Shown piece after piece: positions 26,311 to 31,480 of a stretch of 64,000 bases of DNA (positions within the stretch are counted from its first letter, which is position 1; each line of letters opens with the position of its first letter). The stretch covers positions 93,990 through 157,989 of the forward strand of contig JBJEPW010000009.1 in the NCBI GenBank assembly GCA_051881435.1. Reading direction: 5' to 3'. The position numbers and the translations under genes are program-made. Origin of the DNA: Fimenecus sp051881435. GTDB lineage: Bacteria > Bacillota > Clostridia > Oscillospirales > Acutalibacteraceae. The notes under the pieces were generated by a model. The model saw only the letters and a list, made by a program, of their open reading frames with translations. It was not told the DNA's origin and made no database searches.

Positions 26311-26945
26311 TGTTTCAATATGAGAAGAAATTACAGTATCCCGTAAAAATCAAAAACCCCAATCCGAGATATGCACAAATCATTATTTCACAGTACGGCG
26401 GTCCCGACGGTGAACTCGGTGCATCACTTCGCTATCTTTCACAGCGGTATTCAATGCCTTTTGCGGAGCTTAAAGGATTGCTTACTGATATAGGTACGGA
26501 AGAACTCGGGCATCTCGAAATGATTGGCGCAATTGTGTACCAGCTCACAAGAAATCTTACTATTGACGAGATTAAAAAATCAGGCTTTGATACCTACTTT
26601 GTTGACCATACCACAGGAGTATATCCTCTTGCCGCAAGCGGCATGCCTTTTACGGCAACATATTTGCAGTCAAAGGGCGATGTGATTACCGATTTGCATG
26701 AGGATTTGGCGGCAGAGCAAAAGGCGAGAACCACCTACGACAATATCCTGCGTCTTGTAGATGACCCCGATGTCCGCGACCCGATAAAATTCTTGCGTGA
26801 ACGGGAAATTGTGCACTACCAAAGATTCGGCGAAGGCTTACAGATAGCAACGGATAAGCTTGACAGCAAGAATTTCTATGCCTTTAACCCAAGCTTTGAT
26901 AAGCATTGTATGAAAAATATGAATAATAACAGAAAAAACAGATAA
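26310..26945 (+). CDS. cotJC: Spore coat protein CotJC, manganese catalase family
   Basis: A 211-residue ferritin-like four-helix protein. DIGTEELGHLEMIGAIVYQL and the later EDLAAEQKARTTYDNIL and REREIVHYQRFGE supply the Glu/His ligands expected for a di-manganese site. It opens with MFQYEKKLQYPVKI. Family members may detoxify peroxide in the spore coat; enzymatic activity of CotJC is not assured. Start ATG 26310 is translationally coupled to cotJB. Confidence 0.93.
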   Translation: MFQYEKKLQYPVKIKNPNPRYAQIIISQYGGPDGELGASLRYLSQRYSMPFAELKGLLTDIGTEELGHLEMIGAIVYQLTRNLTIDEIKKSGFDTYFVDHTTGVYPLAASGMPFTATYLQSKGDVITDLHEDLAAEQKARTTYDNILRLVDDPDVRDPIKFLREREIVHYQRFGEGLQIATDKLDSKNFYAFNPSFDKHCMKNMNNNRKNR

Positions 26946-26956
26946 AACCAAAATTA

Positions 26957-27003
26957 AAACCAAGGTTGTTCGACTTTCCCTGAACAGCCTTGGTTTAGTT
27001 TTT
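26957..27003 (+). terminator. Rho-independent terminator of cotJABC
   Basis: AAACCAAGGTTGTTC pairs with GAACAGCCTTGGTTT (one bulge or mismatch) around a 10-base loop, followed by a T-rich tract. Confidence 0.85.
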
Positions 27004-27024
27004 GGTTATTATGTTTTGAATTAA

Positions 27025-27188
27025 ATATTGCTACGCAATATGAAATAATCCTAACGGATTATGAAATTTTCTGCTTGCGCAGAAAATGAAATAAAATAAA
27101 TCCCCATACACCGCAGTGTATTTCATAGCGTCAGCTATTTCATATGCAGCAGGCATATTTCACAAATCCCGTAAGGGATTTATTTCAT
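27025..27188. repeat. Array of seven hairpins spaced by a conserved heptamer that flips orientation
   Basis: Seven small perfect hairpins of different sequence follow one another: 27025-27041, 27045-27062, 27066-27087, 27106-27121, 27125-27138, 27142-27158 and 27164-27181. Loops are 3-5 bases (TAC, TAAC, TTGC, CGCA, GTCA, AGCAG, GTAA). The first three hairpins are each followed by ATGAAAT (27040, 27061, 27086). The last four are each followed by its complement ATTTCAT, or ATTTCAC once (27120, 27137, 27157, 27182). The switch lies in the A-rich stretch 27093-27105. Arms differ between units but always pair, so structure rather than sequence is conserved. It exactly fills the space between the cotJC and tRNA-Ser terminators. 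No coding capacity is convincing. Confidence 0.85.
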
Positions 27189-27190
27189 TG

Positions 27191-27219
27191 AAAAAAGCAC
27201 GCTTTCGCGTGCTTTTTTC
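27191..27219. terminator. Terminator of tRNA-Ser
   Basis: AAGCACGC and GCGTGCTT pair around a tetraloop (GAAA on the minus strand) and are followed by T on the minus strand, directly downstream of the tRNA. The symmetric A and T tails could also stop plus-strand transcription. Confidence 0.85.
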
Positions 27220-27220
27220 T

Positions 27221-27313
27221 TGGCGGAGAGCAAGGGATTCGAACCCTCGAAGCCGTTTTGGCGGCTTACACGATTTCCAATCGTGCTCCTTCGACCAGCT
27301 CGGACAACTCTCC
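27221..27313 (-). tRNA. tRNA-Ser(GGA)
   Basis: A class-II tRNA of 93 bases including encoded CCA. The acceptor GGAGAGT pairs with GCTCTCC, with discriminator G. The anticodon stem CACGA/TCGTG encloses TTGGAAA, giving anticodon GGA. The long variable arm AAGCCGCCAAAACGGCTTC and T arm AGGGTTCGAATCCCT are intact. Confidence 0.95.
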
Positions 27314-27422
27314 TCGTCAACAGTTCAATATTATATATGATACTTTTGATAAAATCAAGTGCTTTTTTCTATCTTTCTGATTATTTTTGAAATTATACCG
27401 TTAAAGCCAATAGTTTATGTGC

Positions 27423-27451
27423 TTGACATAGTTTTTTCAGATTGATATAAT
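27423..27451 (+). promoter_or_regulatory. Promoter of the GT2-GtrA operon
   Basis: TTGACA (27423-27428) and TATAAT (27446-27451) are separated by 17 bases, a near-consensus sigma-A promoter. Transcription would start near 27458, leaving only a short leader. Confidence 0.8.
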
Positions 27452-27466
27452 TATCTAAAATAGCTT

Positions 27467-28438
27467 TTGGGAGTGATTGAAATAAGTAAGAAAATTAAAT
27501 TATCTTTGGTCGTTCCGTGCTATAATGAACAGGATAATGTAAAATTATTGTATTCTGCCTGTAAAGATGTTTTTTCGGATAAACTTGAAAATTTTGAAGT
27601 TATTTTTGTCAATGACGGAAGCCGAGATAATACATGGAAAGAACTGAAAGAGCTTTATCAAAACGAGAATAATATAAAGCTTGTTAATTTCTCACGAAAT
27701 TTCGGTAAAGAAGCGGCGATGTATGCCGGACTTCAAAAGGCTGTGGGCGATTATGTGACAATAATTGACGCTGATTTACAGCAACGCCCCGAAACTGTTT
27801 TGGAAATGGTTGAATTTCTCGATAACAACGATGATTTTGACTGTGTTGTGGCTTATCAAGACGAAAGAAAAGAGGGTAAACTTCTGTCTTTCTATAAGAA
27901 GTGTTTTTATAAACTTATAAACGCCGTTTGCGAAATTGATTTCCGCTCAGGCGCCAGCGATTTCCGCACGTTCAGGCACAATATGGTTGAGTCAATATTG
28001 GAAATGAAAGAATATTTCAGATTTTCCAAAGGAATTTTCTCGTGGGTAGGGTATAATGTTCACTATATGCCGTATATCGCCGAGGAAAGAAACGCTGGTA
28101 AAACCTCTTGGTCTTTCAGAAAGCTTTTTAAATATGCCATGGAGGGCATACTTGCATTTACCACGTTCCCGTTGAAACTTGCAACTTATGCAGGCGGTAT
28201 ATGCTCTTTTCTTTCTTTGCTTTACATGGTTGTGGTTATAATTCAAAAGCTTGCATTCGGAATTGATATTCCGGGTTATCCCACTTTAATTGTTCTTATT
28301 CTGTTTATCGGCGGAATACAAATGATTTTGTTGGGTATTATCGGCTTGTATATTTCTAAAATGTATATCGAGGGAAAACGCCGCCCGATTTATATTGCAA
28401 AAGAATATCTTGATTCTGTGGAGAGAAAAGATGATTGA
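27467..28438 (+). CDS. GT2 family polyprenyl-phosphate glycosyltransferase (DPM1/GtrB-like)
   Basis: A 318-323-residue membrane-bound glycosyltransferase. The N-terminal GT-A domain has LVVPCYNEQDNV, FVNDGSRDNTW and the metal motif IDADLQQRPE; two membrane spans follow at about residues 235-260 and 270-295. Such enzymes load a sugar on undecaprenyl phosphate for extracellular glycosylation. The start is uncertain: no ATG is suitably placed, GGGAG is at 27468-27472, and TTG 27467, GTG 27473 or ATA 27482 are candidates. It overlaps the GtrA gene by eight bases. Confidence 0.88.
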   Translation: MGVIEISKKIKLSLVVPCYNEQDNVKLLYSACKDVFSDKLENFEVIFVNDGSRDNTWKELKELYQNENNIKLVNFSRNFGKEAAMYAGLQKAVGDYVTIIDADLQQRPETVLEMVEFLDNNDDFDCVVAYQDERKEGKLLSFYKKCFYKLINAVCEIDFRSGASDFRTFRHNMVESILEMKEYFRFSKGIFSWVGYNVHYMPYIAEERNAGKTSWSFRKLFKYAMEGILAFTTFPLKLATYAGGICSFLSLLYMVVVIIQKLAFGIDIPGYPTLIVLILFIGGIQMILLGIIGLYISKMYIEGKRRPIYIAKEYLDSVERKDD

Positions 28439-28856
28439 TTTAATTAAAAAGTATAAGGAAATAATCCTTTATGTCATATTCGGAGCCGCAACAACGGCAA
28501 TAAATTGGATTGTATATACAGTTTGCATAAAAGTTTTTTCTCTTGAAATGACTTTAAGCAATGCCCTTGCGTGGATAATTGCAGTCCTTTTTGCTTTTGT
28601 TACAAATAAAGTATTTGTGTTTGAAAGTAAAGATAAATCTATTGTTACTATACTTAAAGAAGGCGTGTCGTTTTTTGGTTCAAGGGTAGCCACCGGTGTG
28701 CTGGAAATCTTTTTGCCCACATTGCTTTTTAAAATCGGCTTAGATCAAAGCTTTTTGGGTATAGACGGATTTTGGGCAAAGGCTTTTGTAAGTGTATTAG
28801 TAATTATATTGAATTATGTTTTCAGCAAATTGATTGTTTTCAGAAAAAAGAAATAA
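28431..28856 (+). CDS. GtrA family membrane protein
   Basis: A 141-residue protein with four predicted membrane spans and the GtrA pattern YVIFGAATTAINWIVYTVC near the start, then WIIAVLFAFVTNKVFVFES. GtrA proteins are thought to flip polyprenyl-linked sugars made by a GT2 partner, here the gene immediately upstream. Start ATG 28431 overlaps the partner stop and has GAGAGAAA upstream. The final sugar acceptor is not encoded nearby. Confidence 0.9.
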   Translation: MIDLIKKYKEIILYVIFGAATTAINWIVYTVCIKVFSLEMTLSNALAWIIAVLFAFVTNKVFVFESKDKSIVTILKEGVSFFGSRVATGVLEIFLPTLLFKIGLDQSFLGIDGFWAKAFVSVLVIILNYVFSKLIVFRKKK

Positions 28857-28866
28857 CTTACAACGC

Positions 28867-28898
28867 AAAACCTCCTTGCATTACTGCGAGGAGGTTTT
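28867..28898 (+). terminator. Terminator of the GT2-GtrA operon
   Basis: AAACCTCC and GGAGGTTT pair with additional TGC/GCG pairing around a short loop, followed by TTTTTG, 10 bases after the stop codon. Confidence 0.88.
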
Positions 28899-28940
28899 TG
28901 ACTGTTTGTGTGCTGCAAACGAATATTCTGTTATGTGCGG

Positions 28941-29372
28941 TTAGATGCCGAATTTTGCAAATGGGATAATTTCGGCATTTAACTTTTTTACCCAAAATAG
29001 GTTCATTTGGTACGGAATATGACTTTGCATAGTAATTATGGAGATTTGATTAACTCTCAAAATGGAAAATTCGTCACATTCATCAATGACTAATTCATAG
29101 GTGACATTAGAACCAAACCCTTTAAATTGTATTTCATCGGTATTTTCATCAAAAGTATAATCTAACTCGTCCAAAACATTTTTAACCGATAGTTGCTCAT
29201 ATATTTGAGTTTTTGTTAAGGAAGTTTTATAGACAAACTTTCTCATAGTAAAATCAAAGTTTACAATATTACCTGTTGCGTCTTTATGCTTTTTATATAT
29301 TGGAATAACAATCATTAAAACCAGTGATAACAGAAAAATAAAAAACAGCACAATAAGAAATATGTTTTTCAT
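28941..29372 (-). CDS. Small single-pass membrane protein, function unknown
   Basis: A 143-residue protein with one N-terminal hydrophobic span (NIFLIVLFFIFLLSLVLMIV), a short basic turn (YKKHKD), then a soluble alpha/beta region rich in Asp, Glu and hydrophobics. I do not recognise a family. The ATG at 29372 follows GGTGGTGAT; an in-frame start at 29441 is rejected because a promoter lies between. It is a single-gene unit, converging on the GtrA terminator. Confidence 0.7.
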   Translation of the reverse strand: MKNIFLIVLFFIFLLSLVLMIVIPIYKKHKDATGNIVNFDFTMRKFVYKTSLTKTQIYEQLSVKNVLDELDYTFDENTDEIQFKGFGSNVTYELVIDECDEFSILRVNQISIITMQSHIPYQMNLFWVKKLNAEIIPFAKFGI

Positions 29373-29391
29373 ATCATCACCACCTATATGT

Positions 29392-29420
29392 ATTATAGCA
29401 TAATAAAATGTCAGAAGCAA
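29392..29420 (-). promoter_or_regulatory. Promoter of the small membrane protein gene
   Basis: On the minus strand TTGCTT (29415-29420) and TATAAT (29392-29397) are 17 bases apart and about 20 bases upstream of the start codon. Confidence 0.65.
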
Positions 29421-29476
29421 TGATGTACTATACATCAGCAAATATAGTTTTAATTTGTTTTGAGCTGTTTCACTTT

Positions 29477-29547
29477 TTCACTATTCACTATTACTTATTA
29501 CTTCCAAAAATCCCGAATGTTCGGACGAGTGAAGAGTGAATAGTGAA
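29477..29547. repeat. 13-bp perfect inverted repeat next to the tRNA-Leu scar
   Basis: TTCACTATTCACT (29477-29489) is repeated inverted as AGTGAATAGTGAA (29535-29547). Between and beyond them lie two direct copies of AAAAATCCCGAA (near 29505 and 29560). The interval has no gene. Confidence 0.8.
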
Positions 29548-29559
29548 GAGGTAAAAAGT

Positions 29560-29593
29560 AAAAATCCCGAACGCTGACGCATTCGGGATTTTT
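29560..29593 (-). terminator. Terminator downstream of the displaced tRNA-Leu 3' half
   Basis: AATCCCGAA and TTCGGGATT pair around a 10-base loop, with A and T runs on both sides. It is placed against the CCA end of the tRNA fragment exactly as the intact tRNA-Leu terminator is, suggesting it is the original tRNA terminator. Confidence 0.8.
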
Positions 29594-29644
29594 GGTGCGG
29601 GTAGCAGGGGTCGAACCTGTACACCTCTCGACACAAGATCCTAA
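29593..29644 (-). pseudogene. Displaced 3' half of tRNA-Leu
   Basis: These 52 bases match the 3' part of the intact tRNA-Leu at 30968-31019, from CCA through T arm and variable arm to the anticodon loop, with one mismatch. Similarity stops right after CCTAA, in the anticodon loop. This is the layout of an attachment-site remnant. Confidence 0.9.
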
Positions 29645-29715
29645 TGCTATCGTCGTCTGGGTGAATGCAGTTATTCATTATTTTATTATGTTGCCAAGCA
29701 TGAATATAAAGTTGG

Positions 29716-29744
29716 TTGACGAAGGAAAGTGAATGAGATATACT
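29716..29744 (+). promoter_or_regulatory. Promoter of the Gfo/Idh oxidoreductase gene
   Basis: TTGACG (29716-29721) and TATACT (29739-29744) are separated by 17 bases, 24 bases before the start codon. Confidence 0.7.
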
Positions 29745-29767
29745 GTAAAAAAGAAGGGGGTAAAAGA

Positions 29768-30745
29768 ATGAATAAGTTCAGATTTGCGATTATGGGTGCT
29801 GCGAACATTGCTAATAAGTTTTGCTGTGCGGTGAATTTGTTGGAGAATTGTGAGGTTGTGGCTGTTTCCAGCAAATCTATGGAGCGAGCTCAGGCATTTG
29901 CGGATAAAAATGATTTGCATGCAGCTTATGATGATTATGAAGAGATGTTGATCAAAGAAAAGCCTGACTGTGTATATATTGCGGTAACGGTGAACGATCA
30001 TTTTCGATTATGCATGTTATGCATGGATTATAATGTGCCTGTTATCTGTGAGAAAGCCATGTTTATGAATGGAAGAGAGGCAGAAATAGTATTCAAACGT
30101 TCAAAAGAGCAACGGATATTTGTGATGGAAGCTACTTGGAGCCGTTATTTGCCGGCGATTCGACAAGCGAAAGCTTGGATTGAAGAAGGAATGATTGGAG
30201 AAGTTCGTTTTTTAGAAGCAAGTATTGGATTTGTGGCACCTGCCAGTGATGACAATCGTTATTATAATCCTGCACTTGGAGGGGGTGCTGCCAGAGATAT
30301 TACCATATATGCCTATGAACTGGCACGGATGATGGTAGATAAACCTTTTGGTGAAATGAAGATTCAGACCGTTTGGGGTAAAACCGGTGTTGATCTGACA
30401 GAACAAATTTTGATTCGGTGTGAGGATATATTGGTCTCCTTGATAACAAGTTTTATGATAAAACTGGATGAGACTATGGTCATATATGGCGATAATGGGA
30501 AAATTGTGATACCTAAACCTCATATGGCTTCTCAAGCGATATTATATGATGAAAAAGATAATACGGTAGAACATTTTAAGGATGAACAAACACAAAATGG
30601 TTTTGTATATGAAATTAGAGATTGTATAGAATGTATTCACAGAGGTGAAATTGAAAGTAAAGTCGTCCCCCACACATTGACGTTGGATTGTGCTAGATTG
30701 TTTGATATGATTACATTGCCGGACAAAACAAAAAGCAAGCCGTAA
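29768..30745 (+). CDS. Gfo/Idh/MocA family oxidoreductase
   Basis: A 325-residue NAD(P)-dependent oxidoreductase. The N-terminal Rossmann fold has FAIMGAANIANKFC and VVAVSSKSMERAQAFADKND; the CEKAMFMNG segment corresponds to the conserved EKP motif, with the catalytic Lys kept and Pro replaced by Ala. MEATWSRYLPAI and GGGAARDITIYAYELARM are typical of the dihydrodiol/aldose dehydrogenase-like branch. The substrate is unknown. The ATG at 29768 follows AGAAGGGGG. The last codons (KSKP) form the left arm of its terminator. It sits between tRNA-Leu fragments, and its codon choice looks different from flanking genes by eye, so recent acquisition is likely. Confidence 0.9.
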   Translation: MNKFRFAIMGAANIANKFCCAVNLLENCEVVAVSSKSMERAQAFADKNDLHAAYDDYEEMLIKEKPDCVYIAVTVNDHFRLCMLCMDYNVPVICEKAMFMNGREAEIVFKRSKEQRIFVMEATWSRYLPAIRQAKAWIEEGMIGEVRFLEASIGFVAPASDDNRYYNPALGGGAARDITIYAYELARMMVDKPFGEMKIQTVWGKTGVDLTEQILIRCEDILVSLITSFMIKLDETMVIYGDNGKIVIPKPHMASQAILYDEKDNTVEHFKDEQTQNGFVYEIRDCIECIHRGEIESKVVPHTLTLDCARLFDMITLPDKTKSKP

Positions 30746-30760
30746 AAAGCTTGCTTTTTG
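30729..30760 (+). terminator. Terminator overlapping the oxidoreductase stop codon
   Basis: AAAGCAAGC and GCTTGCTTT pair around the stop region and are followed by TTTTTG. The left arm is coding sequence. On the minus strand it also stands directly behind a tRNA-Leu 3'-end fragment. Confidence 0.8.
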
Positions 30761-30783
30761 TGGTGCGGGCAGCAGGGGTCGAC
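30761..30783 (-). pseudogene. Second tRNA-Leu 3'-end fragment (CCA end)
   Basis: On the minus strand this reads as the last 23 bases of a tRNA (TCGACCCCTGCTGCCCGCACCA core), matching the intact tRNA-Leu 3' end with a base difference in the acceptor strand and one in the T loop. Similarity ends in the T arm, where the structured element at 30772-30928 begins. Confidence 0.7.
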
Positions 30784-30928
30784 CGTCTGCTGCGGCTTCG
30801 CCTTGCATACTATTCGTTCGGTGACCCAAATTCTTGCGAATTTCGGTACCCACCTCACGCTTTTTGCTAAAAATGATTCACTGAATCATTTTCTTAACGC
30901 AAAAACCTTCGCAGGTTCGACCCCCTGC
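30772..30928. mobile_element. 157-bp highly structured element bounded by T-arm-like inverted repeats
   Basis: The left end GCAGGGGTCGACC (30772-30784) and right end GGTTCGACCCCCTGC (30914-30928) are imperfect inverted copies of a tRNA T arm. Inside are AAATTC-TTGC-GAATTT (30828-30843) and AAAATGATT/AATCATTTT (30870-30892), the latter nested in TTTTTGC/GCAAAAA (30861-30867 and 30899-30905). No ORF is credible. It may be a miniature insertion or a structured RNA. Confidence 0.6.
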
Positions 30929-30932
30929 AAAT

Positions 30933-30968
30933 AAAAAGTAGTCCCGACGAAAGTCGAAACTACTTTTT
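30933..30968 (-). terminator. Terminator of the intact tRNA-Leu
   Basis: AAAAAGTAGT and ACTACTTTTT pair, with an inner CGAC-GAAA-GTCG hairpin. It abuts the CCA end of the tRNA, which it terminates on the minus strand. Confidence 0.85.
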
Positions 30969-31052
30969 GGTGCGGGTAGCAGGGGTCGAACCTGTACACC
31001 TCTCGGCACAAGATCCTAAATCTTGCGTGTCTGCCAATTCCACCATACCCGC
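30968..31052 (-). tRNA. tRNA-Leu(TAG), intact copy
   Basis: An 85-base class-II tRNA with encoded CCA. The acceptor GCGGGTA pairs with TACCCGC. The anticodon stem CAAGA/TCTTG encloses TTTAGGA, giving anticodon TAG for CUN codons. The variable arm TGCCGAGAGGTG and T arm CAGGTTCGACCCCTG are intact. Partial copies flank it on both sides. Confidence 0.95.
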
Positions 31053-31073
31053 GTATAACGATATTTCAAACGT

Positions 31074-31304
31074 TTATTTTAACAGATTTCTTCTTTCAAT
31101 TTCCTCGCGGATTTCGGAAGCAGTCATCCCGGACTCTTCGATGGCAGTATTCAGATAAGACTCTGAAGACCGCTCAACCTTATCAGTTCCAAAAGAATAC
31201 GGAAAGCCGAGCAGTTTATTTGTTGCTGCATAGAAATTGTTCCAAGACCGATGTGATTTTTGTTTTATTGTAATTACTATGTCAAACCGATTATCCATAA
31301 TCAT
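31074..31304 (-). CDS. Possible small protein between tRNA-Leu copies
   Basis: A 76-codon ORF whose ATG at 31304 has GGAG six bases upstream. The product is charged, with MIMDNRFDIVITIKQKSHRS at the start and a helical acidic tail (SGMTASEIREEIERRNLLK). I do not recognise a family. It lies in the 325-bp interval between two copies of the tRNA-Leu 5' half and would be transcribed from the promoter at 31393-31421. It could be the 3' remnant of a larger gene. Confidence 0.4.
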   Translation of the reverse strand: MIMDNRFDIVITIKQKSHRSWNNFYAATNKLLGFPYSFGTDKVERSSESYLNTAIEESGMTASEIREEIERRNLLK

Positions 31305-31339
31305 TTCACACTCCAAAATACTTTCATAAGGTGAAAGCA

Positions 31340-31382
31340 CCTAAATCTTGCGTGTCTGCCAATTCCACCATACCCGCGTATA
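31340..31382 (-). pseudogene. Separated 5' half of tRNA-Leu
   Basis: 43 bases identical to 31015-31057, covering the tRNA-Leu 5' leader, acceptor strand, D arm and anticodon stem up to CCTAA in the anticodon loop. It has the better upstream promoter, so it is probably the original 5' half of the chromosomal gene. Confidence 0.9.
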
Positions 31383-31392
31383 TTTCTTTTGA

Positions 31393-31421
31393 ATTATAAC
31401 AAAAAAATTCTTCGTTTTCAA
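31393..31421 (-). promoter_or_regulatory. Promoter of the tRNA-Leu locus
   Basis: On the minus strand TTGAAA (31416-31421) and TATAAT (31393-31398) are 17 bases apart. The promoter faces the 5' half copy and, beyond it, the small ORF and the intact tRNA-Leu. Confidence 0.7.
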
Positions 31422-31480
31422 TAGACAAATTTATAAATCTGTTATAAAATAAATATATTGAGTGTATTGGAGGAATTTGT

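Larger units (their letters stand above)
29645..31339. mobile_element. Probable insertion(s) within tRNA-Leu, with a single-gene cargo
   Basis: The tRNA-Leu 3' half (29593-29644) and 5' half (31340-31382) bracket this interval, and an intact tRNA-Leu (30968-31052) lies inside it. All three share CCTAA in the anticodon loop. This looks like two tandem units of 1,375 bp and 325 bp inserted at one core site. The first carries a promoter-gene-terminator cassette (Gfo/Idh oxidoreductase) and a structured T-arm derivative; the second carries a 76-codon ORF. No integrase or transposase is visible, so mobility would need help in trans, or the unit is a decayed remnant. Confidence 0.6.

Noticed and set aside
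27025..27188. Hairpin array as a CRISPR array
   Set aside because: The constant part is only seven bases and changes orientation midway, the variable parts are self-complementary, and no cas genes are nearby.
27116..27340. 74-codon plus-strand ORF over the hairpin array and tRNA-Ser
   Set aside because: It runs through hairpins and the antisense of a tRNA, has no ribosome site, and its translation has no domain-like pattern.
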